Shown here one piece after another: positions 1-8,191 of a stretch of DNA of 23,802 bases. The stretch comes from JBLIAZ01 sp047632015. GTDB lineage: Bacteria; Bacteroidota; Bacteroidia; Flavobacteriales_C; GCA-002722245. The stretch spans positions 1-23,802 of the forward strand of contig JBLIBC010000009.1 in NCBI GenBank assembly GCA_047632015.1. Reading direction: 5' to 3'. Each line of letters begins with the position of its first letter. Within the stretch, counting starts at the first letter, position 1. The position numbers and the translations under genes were made by a program. Below the pieces are notes generated by a model. That model was not told the DNA's origin, searched no databases, and saw nothing but the letters and a program-made list of their open reading frames with translations.

Positions 1-561
1 AATGTATTTCCATCCATCAGATGGTAACATCCATCTGATATCTTGACCTTTTTTTATACTTTCCCTAATAAAACTGGCCGAAATTTGAACCTGCGGCGCA
101 TCCAATAAATGCACTTTTTTATGCTCATCCCATTTTGTTGATTCAGCACCGGTTCTGGGGTAAACATAAATTTCATGTTCCTCTACTAAGTAATCAATGT
201 TTTTCCACTTGTGCAAAGACTTTAAGTTATCCTGCCCCATAATGAGTGCAAATTCTTTGTTGGGATACTTTTCAGAAAGTTTCACTAAAGTGTCTGCAGT
301 GTATGACGGCTTAGGCATTGAAAACTCAATGTTACTTACTTCAAAACGTTCATCTTGCTCAATCGCTCTTTGCACAATAGCATGCCTGTGAAACTCGTCC
401 AGCAAACTGCTTTTAGTCTTGAACGGATTTTGTGGCGATACGACAAAACACACCTTGTCCATGTCGGTGTTTTCTATCATGTAATTTGCCAGGATCATGT
501 GCCCCATGTGCAAGGGATTAAATGACCCAAAAAACAAACCTGTCTTTTTCTTTTTACTCAT
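1..561 (-). CDS. nadD: Nicotinate-nucleotide adenylyltransferase, 3' end cut by window edge
   Basis: The reading frame opens at an ATG at 561 and runs leftward off the window, giving 187 codons with no stop. The N-terminus has the nucleotidyltransferase signature GLFFGSFNPLHMGH (residues 8-21), whose HMGH is the HxGH ATP-binding motif. Near the C-terminus ISASFIR (about 160-166) matches the ISxTxIR motif, and DIRWMLP plus a following GWKYI are typical of the last residues of the family. Bacteroidota NadD proteins are about 190-195 residues, so only a few residues should be missing. NadD adenylylates nicotinate mononucleotide to deamido-NAD in the cytoplasm during NAD synthesis. The gene is divergent from the methyltransferase gene at 799. 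The product call is firm; the exact 3' end is not visible. Confidence 0.93.
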   Translation of the reverse strand, partial: MSKKKKTGLFFGSFNPLHMGHMILANYMIENTDMDKVCFVVSPQNPFKTKSSLLDEFHRHAIVQRAIEQDERFEVSNIEFSMPKPSYTADTLVKLSEKYPNKEFALIMGQDNLKSLHKWKNIDYLVEEHEIYVYPRTGAESTKWDEHKKVHLLDAPQVQISASFIRESIKKGQDIRWMLPSDGWKYI

Positions 562-798
562 TCATCTATTTCGTCAGTACTTTCTTCAGTGCATTCACAA
601 ACATAGCGAAAAAGAACAAGTTAAAAACTGGAATACCTTATCGTTTAAGGGGAGTTCTAAAAATTAGATTTATTGAGGCGAACGAGAAATTAAAAACGTA
701 GCATACCTTAGTATGTGAGGCTTTTAATTTTAAAGTTTAACGAAGAAAAAGCAATTTTTAGAACTTACCTTAAGTATCTTTCGGGCAAAACAAGAGGC
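562..798. repeat. Divergent spacer with three degenerate repeat units and an inverted repeat
   Basis: This spacer separates nadD from the methyltransferase gene. The heptamer TACCTTA occurs three times on the plus strand (634-640, 704-710, 766-772). Each copy ends a 32-36 nt unit that begins near a GCGAA/CGAA stretch (605-640, 676-710, about 741-772). Units 1 and 2 share GCGA, TTAAAAAC and ATACCTTA; unit 3 is more diverged. An inverted repeat overlaps them: 644-665 against 753-774 matches at 19 of 22 positions, with 13 consecutive. CATAC-CTTA-GTATG at 702-714 is a small hairpin. TATCTTTC at 775-782 resembles the Bacteroidota -7 element TAnnTTTG and lies 17 nt before the ATG at 799. Function is unknown. 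Confidence 0.45.
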
Positions 799-1326
799 AT
801 GAGAAAATTAAAACTAGACGAATTAAACAGACTTTCTGTTACAGAGTTTAAAGACTCGGATAAAATACCTGTCATAGTGGTACTAGAAAACATCAGGAGC
901 TTGAGCAACGTAGGGGCTATGTTTCGCACCGCTGACGCTTTTAAAATAGAAGCCATTCATTTAGTTGGAATCACTGCCAGACCTCCGCATCGTGAAATTC
1001 AAAAAACGGCATTGGGAGCTACTGAATCAGTTGACTGGATTCATTTCGAAACCATCGACCAAAGTATTGAAGCTACAAAAAGCAAGGGCTACAAAATCTT
1101 ATCCGTGGAGCAAACTGAAAACTCGACCTCCATCGAAAAACTGGATCAAATTGATGCTGTTGGCGTATCAATTATACTAGGTCATGAAGTGGATGGCGTG
1201 GAACAAACCACCATCGAAAAAAGTGATTATTGCATTGAAATTCCTCAGTTTGGAACCAAGCATTCACTAAACGTTGGAGTTTGTGGCGGAATAGTGATGT
1301 ATGAATTATGGAAGAAGTTTGGATAA
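799..1326 (+). CDS. SpoU/TrmH-family RNA 2'-O-methyltransferase
   Basis: This 175-residue protein is a SPOUT (trefoil-knot) methyltransferase. The three family motifs are in order: NIRSLSNVGAMFRTADAF (31-48), with the conserved Asn and Arg of motif 1; IILGHEVDGV (125-134), motif 2; and IPQFGTKHSLNVGVCGG (148-164), motif 3, which builds the S-adenosylmethionine-binding knot. Motif 2 has LGHE where LGNE is usual. The frame is open further upstream (to 715), but the ATG at 799 gives the canonical MRKLKLDELNRLSV N-terminus of Bacteroidota homologues, and the extra upstream residues look non-coding. Enzymes of this family methylate ribose 2'-OH groups in tRNA or rRNA. The protein is short and lacks the N-terminal substrate-binding domain of RlmB types. 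It could be a TrmH-like tRNA Gm18 enzyme or another member, so no symbol is given. Confidence 0.9.
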   Translation: MRKLKLDELNRLSVTEFKDSDKIPVIVVLENIRSLSNVGAMFRTADAFKIEAIHLVGITARPPHREIQKTALGATESVDWIHFETIDQSIEATKSKGYKILSVEQTENSTSIEKLDQIDAVGVSIILGHEVDGVEQTTIEKSDYCIEIPQFGTKHSLNVGVCGGIVMYELWKKFG

Positions 1327-1516
1327 AGTACATTATTCTCAAACCACACAGCTTTTCGGGAATTTTGACGAAGTGTGTTTTTTCTTTTTCAAGGCAACAA
1401 ATTCAATCGTAGCAATTGTTACGGTTTAATTTTTTAACGCCGATAAAGGGAAAAGAGGCAAGTAAAAAAAACGAAAAGCTATTTGGTTTGAGTATTTAAC
1501 TGCCTAAATAAAGTAC
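1323..1516. repeat. Inverted-repeat element between 9-bp direct repeats
   Basis: An inverted repeat pairs 1336-1358 with 1472-1494, matching at 20 of 23 positions. It encloses about 113 bp that contain a smaller hairpin around 1391-1417 (AACAAATT against AATTGTT). Outside the arms the 9-mer ATAAAGTAC occurs exactly twice, at 1323-1331 and 1508-1516, like a target-site duplication. The left copy overlaps the stop codon of the methyltransferase gene (TAA at 1324-1326), and the right copy lies 31 bp before the RIC start. The arms do not abut the direct repeats (4 nt on the left, 13 nt on the right), so a MITE-like origin is inference. A long structured 3' untranslated region is the alternative. 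No transposase gene is visible. Confidence 0.5.
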
Positions 1517-1547
1517 CGTCAAAAGAAATTAGTTAAATTTGAACACG

Positions 1548-2090
1548 ATGAGCAAAAATAAAAACTACATATCTTCACTGAAAGCATGGAACTTGGACGA
1601 TTTAGTTGACCATGTGTTGAACACTCACCATGCCTATTTAAAGGCTAATTACCCTTTAATTCACCAGTTAATTGACAAACTAATTAGTCAAGAACCTGGA
1701 AACGAAACTGCTCAAAAAATTAACGAGTTGTATTCGCATTTCACCAGTGATTTAGCTAGACACCTCATCAAAGAAGAAGAAATTTTATTTCCTTATTTTA
1801 AAACGCTTGGACAAATAAAAGACAAAGAATCTTTTGAGCCAGCCAGTTTTGGTAGTTTGCCAAAGCCAATTGAAATGATGGAAAACGAGCACGACGATTC
1901 TCATACTCAGTTCGAGCAAATTAAAAAAATAACCAACAACTTTACCCCTGATCAAGGAGCATCGCCAGTGACGCATTCCTTGTATTTCAAACTAAAAGAA
2001 TTTGACGATGACATGGAGATTCACCATGAACTCGAAAACGAAATTCTTTTTGCCAAAGCCCGCGAAATCGAGGAACAGTTTGGGGTGTAG
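1548..2090 (+). CDS. Hemerythrin HHE-domain protein, RIC (YtfE/ScdA)-like
   Basis: This 180-residue cytoplasmic protein resembles the di-iron domain of RIC, which repairs iron-sulfur clusters after nitrosative or oxidative damage. Candidate metal ligands are spaced as in the YtfE four-helix bundle: H28 in NTHHAY, H72 and E76 in RHLIKEEEILFP, H115 in MENEHDDSH, and H159 and E163 in EIHHELENEILF. The N-terminal ScdA_N (DUF542) segment with its conserved cysteine, present in full-length RIC, is absent. The ATG at 1548 is preferred; an in-frame TTG three codons upstream (1539) is also open. The gene stands alone after the inverted-repeat element and converges on the cyclase pseudogene. Iron-sulfur repair is inferred from family; a general HHE-domain oxygen or NO sensor is the alternative. 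Confidence 0.82.
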   Translation: MSKNKNYISSLKAWNLDDLVDHVLNTHHAYLKANYPLIHQLIDKLISQEPGNETAQKINELYSHFTSDLARHLIKEEEILFPYFKTLGQIKDKESFEPASFGSLPKPIEMMENEHDDSHTQFEQIKKITNNFTPDQGASPVTHSLYFKLKEFDDDMEIHHELENEILFAKAREIEEQFGV

Positions 2091-2113
2091 TTAAACCATA
2101 TTAAAAATATGTA

Positions 2114-4004
2114 TCAACTTAAATAAAGTTTATCACTAGGACTAAAAGAACTTCCTTTTTGATATTGTTTTTTAATGCCATTTACAAAATACATCTCCAG
2201 CTCTCCTTTGTTTTTTGCTAGGACTTTACCTCTATGTTCAAAATCAAAACAAGGTTTAACGAGCTAATAAGTGCTTTCTGATATGCTTACCCTTCCAGCC
2301 TCTCCATTCTACTTGCGATGTTTACGGTGCCCCCCATACATCATAAGCAAATTTCTTTTTACCTACCACTCCTGTAATAAGCCTGTATGGATTCCCACTC
2401 TAACCTTCCATTAAGGCTTATTAGCAGTAACTTATTTTTGATTGAATTCATCCATTACATTTAAGAGTTGAAGACCTGCTATCACGATGTTCCTTTCTTG
2501 GAATGGATTACTTTCAGGAACCCCTGAAGCACACATGTAAGTATCTCCAATGGTTTTTATTTTCTCAAGCGAATTTCGTTCAATTACATCATCGAATGCC
2601 ACAAATATCTCATCTAATTTACCCACTAACTCTTCTGCTGTCAGTTCAATTGACAGGTACTTGAAGCCTTTAAAATCAGCAAACAACACTGATAATGATG
2701 CGTGCCTTTTTATTTTATCTGATCCAAATTGATTTAACTCAGCAGCAATTTCAACAGGTAATATGTTCAACAACAAATCATCTGATTTTGCTTTTCTGAG
2801 TATAAATATTTGGTCCTATCAACTACCAACTCTTCTAATTTTTCTTTTTCCCTAACTAATCTTCTCGTCCTGAGCATAATTACAAAAACTAATAGTCCGA
2901 TACTCAATAATAGTACAGCCGTAATGTAAATTGGATTTTTTCATCACAAAGGAGTTATTTCAAGAGAAACAACTAAGGGGGTTTTGCTCTATTCGACACA
3001 AGGTGTTTTAGCATACTCAATGAATTCATAATGCCCGGCCGGAATGTGATTGTAGTCTGCACAAAAAACATTTCCCTAACCTTTAGACTCCTCGGCTGAT
3101 TTAATTCGAAATTCTTTATCCCACCCTTTTAACATGCACTTTTAATTGACCTCATTGGTGTTCTTAAGGTATATTGCGCTCATCTGAAAGGTAATATTGT
3201 GGGGCAATTGTAACCCAATTGGAATACTTGTACCAATCCATATTTGATTCTTACTATCAACCAATAGAGATTTTACTCGTTTTACTTTTAATCCAAATTC
3301 GCGATCAAAAGACAAAATTGTATCAGTTGAAATCATGTTCAAACCTTTCTCAGTTCCCACCCAAACATTCCCTTCTTGGTCTTGTGCTAGAGCTAGTAAC
3401 TTATTCCCAAGTAAGCCTTCCTTTTTCTATATGATTTTACAACTTGATAATCTTTGAATACCACGGCTCCTCTGTCCGTTCCAACCCAAACATTTCCATT
3501 GTGTGCGCTAAGAACTGCTCTTAAATTTAAACTTGGTAAGCCATTGTCATATCCATACGATTTAATCGCAATTTTATCTTCAAAAACGACAACTCCACCT
3601 CCAATGGCACTCATCCATATATTCCCTTTGATGTCTTCGCAAAACGACCTGACGTGATTGGATACCAATCCTTGCTCATGACCTAAATGGACAGTATCCG
3701 AACCTAACACTGTAATGTAATCCGTTGATGATCCAATCCACATGTCACCTTCTGAACTCTTAAAGAGTGCACTGATGTTTTCGCTAGTTATCCTGTTGTC
3801 AATGGTTTTGAACTTCCATCCATCAAAAACTTGAACGCCTCCGTTGTCTAAACCAACCCATAAGTTTCCATGATAATCTTCCTGTAAGCAAAACAAACCT
3901 GGTTGCGACAAACCTTCCTCTACAGAAAAACGCTTAAAGTTGTACTGTTGCGCGTTAAGTGCAGTGTAAAAACAAAGTAGCAATATGATAATGAATGACT
4001 TCAC
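2114..4004 (-). pseudogene. Decayed regulatory-propeller adenylate/guanylate cyclase
   Basis: Translated pieces assemble into one membrane-bound class III nucleotide cyclase. From 4004 there is a signal peptide ending LNAQ, then propeller blades (LWVGLD, MWIGSS, VWVGTD, VWVGTE, IWIGTS). A Y_Y_Y domain (LKGWDKEF, NHIPAGHYEF), one membrane helix (about 2880-2935), a short coiled coil and a cyclase domain (VLFADFKGF, IKTIGDTYMCASG, TVNIASRME) follow, ending ...SPSDKLYLS at 2114. Lesions are numerous. There is a frameshift near 3420 in an A/G run, and another near 2795 where SDDLLLNILP resumes. In-frame stops occur around 3142, 3080, 2990 and 2945. A stop at 2432-2434 and more frameshifts follow in 2240-2430. 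Several stops replace expected tryptophans (TAG after CVE, TGATGA after ITPL). The region between the last blade and Y_Y_Y looks shortened. The recognisable sequence suggests fairly recent loss. Confidence 0.9.
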
Positions 4005-4086
4005 CTACATGCTAATCTAAGTATAATTATAAATAAGGTTCTGTTCTTTTGAAATTAACCGTGGTACAATTCACAAAGTTGACCTA

Positions 4087-4785
4087 CTAGATCGAATTCT
4101 TAAGAGATCTGAAAGACTTAAGTTCTAGCTCATATTCCTCCGAAGCTTCCGATTGGTACTCGTCAAACTTTAAGGTTTCTCCATCATCATAAATAACAAC
4201 TTGTGACCTCCATTTAAAATCGCATTGGTCATTTTTCATTGCCTTCCTAATGTCGGAGTTTGACTTATCTAACTTTATCCACAGCTCTCGACTACTACCT
4301 GGAGTAATGTGTTTTCTTTGATTTTCAAAGGGTCCAGAATAAATTGATTTACCAAAAACATCTGAAATTGTAATTAGGCCAGAATAAGCTATGACTTTCT
4401 TGTCTGACCTATTTTTTAGGTTAAATCCAAAGTACACTTTACCACGTAATTTCTTTCGCTGTACCTTAAATAAATTACATAATAAAGCACTGTCCAACTT
4501 TGATTTGGAATATGCTTTTGACAAAGAAATAAAACTTAAATTATCTTTTTCACTACCAAAAGAATTTAAAATTTCCGCGTACGATCTACCACCTAAATCC
4601 TTACCTAAAACACTCCCTAAATAGAGCGTACTCCTAATTTTTAGAGCATCTTCTTTATTTAAAACACCAGCTTGAACCATTTCAGCAACATCGCTTTCAA
4701 AAGTCGATTCACCACTTTTATCAGCAAGCGGATCACTGCATGAAAAAAGGAATATTACTGAGGAACAAAAGATGAATTTTAACAT
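4087..4785 (-). CDS. Predicted lipoprotein of unknown function
   Basis: This 232-residue protein starts with a lipoprotein signal peptide. A hydrophobic segment (residues 3-15) leads to the lipobox LFSC, with the acylated cysteine at 16. After a short acidic linker (SDPLADKSGESTFESD) the mature part is mixed alpha/beta and rich in Lys and Ser. Around residues 110-135, KVYFGFNLKNRSDKKVIAYSG reads like the first strands of an immunoglobulin-like fold, as in secreted proteins that handle conserved non-native residues, but I do not recognise the family. The gene begins 34 nt after the metG stop on the same strand, so it may be co-transcribed with metG. The next gene downstream is the cyclase pseudogene, 82 nt away. 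Export and lipidation are well supported; function is unknown. Confidence 0.75.
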   Translation of the reverse strand: MLKFIFCSSVIFLFSCSDPLADKSGESTFESDVAEMVQAGVLNKEDALKIRSTLYLGSVLGKDLGGRSYAEILNSFGSEKDNLSFISLSKAYSKSKLDSALLCNLFKVQRKKLRGKVYFGFNLKNRSDKKVIAYSGLITISDVFGKSIYSGPFENQRKHITPGSSRELWIKLDKSNSDIRKAMKNDQCDFKWRSQVVIYDDGETLKFDEYQSEASEEYELELKSFRSLKNSI

Positions 4786-4819
4786 AAAATATTTTTAAAA
4801 TAAAAAAACATAACGAAAA

Positions 4820-6871
4820 CTATGCTACTCCTCCTCCAGCTTTAATAGCTTTGTCAGGCTGAACAAACGCCAAGGATCCATCGGTGTTTTCAGCCATCAA
4901 AATCATACCTTGAGATTCAATGCCTTTGATATTACGAGGCGCTAAGTTCACAAGTATACTCACTTGTTTCCCTATTATATCTTCAGGTGCATAATGTTCT
5001 GCAATTCCTGAAACTACAGTTCTTTCGTCAATTCCTGTATCCACCTTTAATTGCAATAACTTTTTAGTTTTTGGGACCTTTTGCGCTTCCAAAATGGTTC
5101 CAACCCTGATGTCCATTTTTTGAAAATCATCAAAACTTACTGCGTCCTTTACAGGTTCTACTACTGCATTTGCCATTTCGGCTTCTTTTTTTGCTTCCAT
5201 AAGTTTGATTAATTGAGATTCAATCGTAGCATCTTCAATTTTACTGAATAACAGTGTAGCCTTGTCAATTTGATGGTTGTCGGAAATAAACTCAACTCCA
5301 ACCTCATCCCATGAAAGCGTTTTTAAATTCAACATCGTCTTCAATTTATCTGACGTTTCAGGAATAAATGGCGACGACAATTGCGCAATGCATGCCGAAA
5401 TTTGAGCAGCAATATTCATGATGGTTTTCACACGCAATTCATCCGTTTTAATGAGTTTCCATGGCTCTGCGTCAGCCAAGTATTTATTCCCTAAACTGCT
5501 TAGTTTCATAAGTTCATGCAAGGCTTCTTTAAACCTGAACTTTTCAATGGAAGCTGCTATTTTTTCAGGGTAAGTTGCCAATTGAGCTAAAGTTTTTTTG
5601 TCGTCCTCGGACAATTCCCCTTGAGCTGGAACTACTCCACCCCAGTACTTATTCATTAACACTACAGTCCTGTTAATAAAATTTCCCATGTTGGCTACTA
5701 ACTCGTTGTTGTTCTTAGCTTGAAAATCCTTCCAAGTAAAATCAGCATCTTTTTGCTCGGGCATGCTGGAACACAAAACGTACCTTAACACATCACTTTG
5801 ACCAGGAAAATCTTTTAAATAATCATCCAACCAGACCGCCCAATTTCCTGAAGTAGAAAACTTTTCTCCTTCTAAATTTAAAAACTCATTTGCTGGTATG
5901 TTTTCAGGTAATATGTAATCACCCATTTGCTTTAACATGGACGGGAAAATCACACAATGAAATACAATGTTATCCTTCCCTAAAAAGTGAACCAATTTGG
6001 AATCACCTTCTTTTTTCCAGTAATCCTCCCAGGTTTTTCCTTTGAATTTTTCTAAATTTTGCTCCATCAATTGTTTGGTAAAAGACACATACCCAATAGG
6101 TGCATCAAACCAAACGTACAACACCTTACCTTCACCCCCTTCCAATGGTACAGGAACTCCCCAATCTAAATCACGGGTAATAGCCCTTGGGTGTAAACCT
6201 GAATCAAGCCATGAATTAACTTGTCCAAACACGTTGGATTTAAGTATGGATTTTTTTCCTCCTATCCACTCTTTTAGCCAAGGTTCATATTTATCAAGTG
6301 GTAAATACCAATGTTTTGTTTCCTTTAACACAGGCTTGTTTCCGCTAATGGTTGAAGTTGGATTAATTAATTCCGTGGCACTTAAGGACGATCCGCATTT
6401 TTCACATTGATCACCATAAGCTCCTTCATTTTTACATTCAGGACAAATACCGGTAATGTACCTGTCAGCAAGAAATTGTTTGTTTTCCTCGTCGTAGTAT
6501 TGTTCAGAAACCTCCTCGATAAATTCTCCTTTTGCAGACAAGGCTTTAAACCATGAAGTGGCCATTTCATGATGTGAAGCAGATGAAGTTTGTCCAAACA
6601 CATCTAATGATATATTTAATCCTTCCAAAGAACCTTTTATAATTCCGTGGAACTTATCTACTACTTCTTTTGGCGTTTTACCTTCCTTTTTTGCTTTGAT
6701 TGAAATTGGGACACCATGCTCATCAGTTCCTCCAATAAAAGCCACGTCATTACCTTTTAACCTCATATACCTAGCGTATATATCCGATGGAATATAAACT
6801 CCCGCGACATGACCTAAATGTAAAGGACCGTTAGCGTAAGGTAAAGCTGTGGTAATGGTGTATCTTTTCAT
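4820..6871 (-). CDS. metG: Methionyl-tRNA synthetase with C-terminal tRNA-binding domain
   Basis: This 683-residue class I aminoacyl-tRNA synthetase charges tRNA-Met. The HIGH motif is HLGH (18-21) within TALPYANGPLHLGH. A zinc knuckle has CPEC (143-146) and CEKC (156-159), typical of the MetRS1 subtype. The KMSKS loop is KFSTS (337-341), the usual form in this lineage. After the anticodon-binding helical domain comes a Trbp111/EMAP-II-like OB-fold (about 575-683, FQKMDIRVGTI, VVSGIAEHY, LVNLAPRNIKGIESQGM), which promotes dimerisation and tRNA binding. The ATG at 6871 is chosen over one at 6901 because MKRYTITTALPYANG is the canonical N-terminus and the upstream codons overlap the promoter. 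A lipoprotein gene follows 34 nt downstream. Confidence 0.98.
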   Translation of the reverse strand: MKRYTITTALPYANGPLHLGHVAGVYIPSDIYARYMRLKGNDVAFIGGTDEHGVPISIKAKKEGKTPKEVVDKFHGIIKGSLEGLNISLDVFGQTSSASHHEMATSWFKALSAKGEFIEEVSEQYYDEENKQFLADRYITGICPECKNEGAYGDQCEKCGSSLSATELINPTSTISGNKPVLKETKHWYLPLDKYEPWLKEWIGGKKSILKSNVFGQVNSWLDSGLHPRAITRDLDWGVPVPLEGGEGKVLYVWFDAPIGYVSFTKQLMEQNLEKFKGKTWEDYWKKEGDSKLVHFLGKDNIVFHCVIFPSMLKQMGDYILPENIPANEFLNLEGEKFSTSGNWAVWLDDYLKDFPGQSDVLRYVLCSSMPEQKDADFTWKDFQAKNNNELVANMGNFINRTVVLMNKYWGGVVPAQGELSEDDKKTLAQLATYPEKIAASIEKFRFKEALHELMKLSSLGNKYLADAEPWKLIKTDELRVKTIMNIAAQISACIAQLSSPFIPETSDKLKTMLNLKTLSWDEVGVEFISDNHQIDKATLLFSKIEDATIESQLIKLMEAKKEAEMANAVVEPVKDAVSFDDFQKMDIRVGTILEAQKVPKTKKLLQLKVDTGIDERTVVSGIAEHYAPEDIIGKQVSILVNLAPRNIKGIESQGMILMAENTDGSLAFVQPDKAIKAGGGVA

Positions 6872-6898
6872 GCTGAATTTTAATAAACAATTGCAGCA

Positions 6899-6906
6899 CA
6901 AAAATA
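6899..6906 (-). promoter_or_regulatory. Probable -7 promoter element of metG
   Basis: On the minus strand the octamer TATTTTTG fits the Bacteroidota sigma-A -7 consensus TAnnTTTG, 27 nt upstream of the metG ATG and downstream of the terminator of the preceding gene. No clear TTG -33 element was found at the expected 19-20 nt spacing, so support rests on one hexamer-class match and position. Confidence 0.4.
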
Positions 6907-6954
6907 CAAAAGGATTTACTTATTGGGTGTATTTTAATAGAAATAAGGTCAAAG

Positions 6955-6993
6955 CAAAAAAATAGCCCAGCAGATAGATTCTGCCGGACTATT
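6955..6993 (-). terminator. Intrinsic terminator between the CsgG-like gene and metG
   Basis: Arms 6961-6973 and 6981-6993 pair at 11 of 13 positions around a 7-nt loop. Read on the minus strand the stem is followed directly by a run of T (complement of the A-tract at 6955-6960 and the start of the stem). It lies 48 nt after the stop of the gene ending at 7042 and upstream of the metG promoter, so it should end transcription from the two envelope genes. Confidence 0.75.
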
Positions 6994-7041
6994 GTACATT
7001 CAACAACAATTGAATTTTTCTGCACTTCAACTTCAAAACGA

Positions 7042-8130
7042 CTACATATGCAACGCATACCCCATTGAAAACCCAAACAACCAACCGTCCTTATCAGGCA
7101 CGGTGTAAAAGTTTACAGGAATGTTCATGTTACCTGCTTTAAATGTTTTCCCAAATCCCCACACCCATGAACTAATTATCTTTGTATTTCCACGACTGTC
7201 CATTCGTTCAGTTTTTTCAGGATTCTCATAAGCAAGTGCTTCATTTGACAGATGCCATGTGCTCTCTCCGTTTTCTCCTGGCCTGTAAAACCCTTCTACA
7301 CTTTTCCTCACCCTAAATGAAGGCCCAAACCCAAATTCCCAACCAGTTTTTGTTGATCTCAATCCGTTTAACAAGGTTAATGAAGGAAGAGCCATTTGCT
7401 GGTCTAGTCCTGTCAATGAAAAATTACCTTGAAATACCACTTGAACATTTCCAGTATATTGATATTGCTCTTCGTATTGATAACCAATGACCGTCATGAA
7501 TCTTTCCTTATCCGATCCTCCCACATTTCTTCCACTTGACAACACGTCACCCATCAGTCCTGTTTGATAAACCCCTCCAAAACGTGGCCCAGACATATCA
7601 TACTTTACAATTTGAGGACCTTCAGAAACTCCTTGTGTTACTCGTTCATAATCGTATAAATTCAACGTTTTGTCATCAGATTTTACATCGAATAATTTAT
7701 GTATTGATAGTTGAATTAACCGTTCAGAACTTGATTCAGACCAGTAATACTCCGAGTATGATGTTTTTATGGACTTCCCTTGTTCAATATCAATTAATCG
7801 AAAAGAAATAATTGCTTTATCAAAAATCACTTCCACTGATCCAGCAACAACATACTTTGCTTTTATCTGCTTTCCAACTTTTGTCAAACATACAGTCCCT
7901 TGACAAGAACTTAAATTGACAGCGCTGGCCTCTAATGCTTCTTGAACTGTGTATTTGTCCACAACGATGTATCTATTCAGCTTAGAAATTTCATTTCGTG
8001 TAATGGACAAACATTGTTGCACTGTAAAAGTGTTACCCGATATGTCAAAGTTCACAACTGCTAGTTTTTCTTGTGATTTCACATTAAAAAATACTGCCAG
8101 TAGTAAAAATGTTATGCTTATTTTTTTCAT
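7042..8130 (-). CDS. Secreted protein with CsgG/TolB-like N-terminal domain and barrel-like C-terminus
   Basis: This 362-residue exported protein has a signal peptide (residues 1-19, ending NVKSQ). Residues about 21-150 resemble the CsgG/GNA1162-like fold seen in many secreted proteins: EKLAVVNFDISGN, then RYIVVDKYTVQEALE, a Cys pair (C76 and C81 in SSCQGTVC), IKAKYVVAGSVE and FRLIDIEQGKSIKT. This matches the pattern in which a predicted disulfide precedes the AGSV strand. The C-terminal half (about 180-362) alternates polar and aromatic residues (TGWEFGFGPSFRVR, GWLFGFSMGYALHM) and ends like an outer-membrane beta-strand. The domain combination is inferred by eye. The gene lies 61 nt after a lipoprotein gene on the same strand and ends before a terminator. 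The role in the envelope is unknown. Confidence 0.7.
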   Translation of the reverse strand: MKKISITFLLLAVFFNVKSQEKLAVVNFDISGNTFTVQQCLSITRNEISKLNRYIVVDKYTVQEALEASAVNLSSCQGTVCLTKVGKQIKAKYVVAGSVEVIFDKAIISFRLIDIEQGKSIKTSYSEYYWSESSSERLIQLSIHKLFDVKSDDKTLNLYDYERVTQGVSEGPQIVKYDMSGPRFGGVYQTGLMGDVLSSGRNVGGSDKERFMTVIGYQYEEQYQYTGNVQVVFQGNFSLTGLDQQMALPSLTLLNGLRSTKTGWEFGFGPSFRVRKSVEGFYRPGENGESTWHLSNEALAYENPEKTERMDSRGNTKIISSWVWGFGKTFKAGNMNIPVNFYTVPDKDGWLFGFSMGYALHM

Positions 8131-8191
8131 GATTTATAAATTTAAAAGTTGAACGTATTTGTTACTTATGGGAACTTAATTATAGGTGTGG

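Noticed and set aside
566..604. 12-codon minus-strand frame (MFVNALKKVLTK) ending 4 nt before nadD
   Set aside because: The peptide looks protein-like and could be the tail of a lost upstream gene, but stops lie close upstream in all frames and nothing else supports it.
2097..2111. CATATT/AATATG stem between the RIC gene and the pseudogene
   Set aside because: Six AT-only pairs with a 3-nt loop and no T-tract; too weak to call a terminator.
2940..2990. In-frame TGATGA and TAG at Trp positions read as possible stop recoding
   Set aside because: Independent frameshifts elsewhere in the gene, normal TGG use in the same gene, and normal TGA/TAG stops in neighbours point to pseudogenisation, not recoding.
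5849..5863. KFSTS in place of KMSKS in MetG
   Set aside because: This is the usual form in Bacteroidota methionyl-tRNA synthetases, so it is not a defect.
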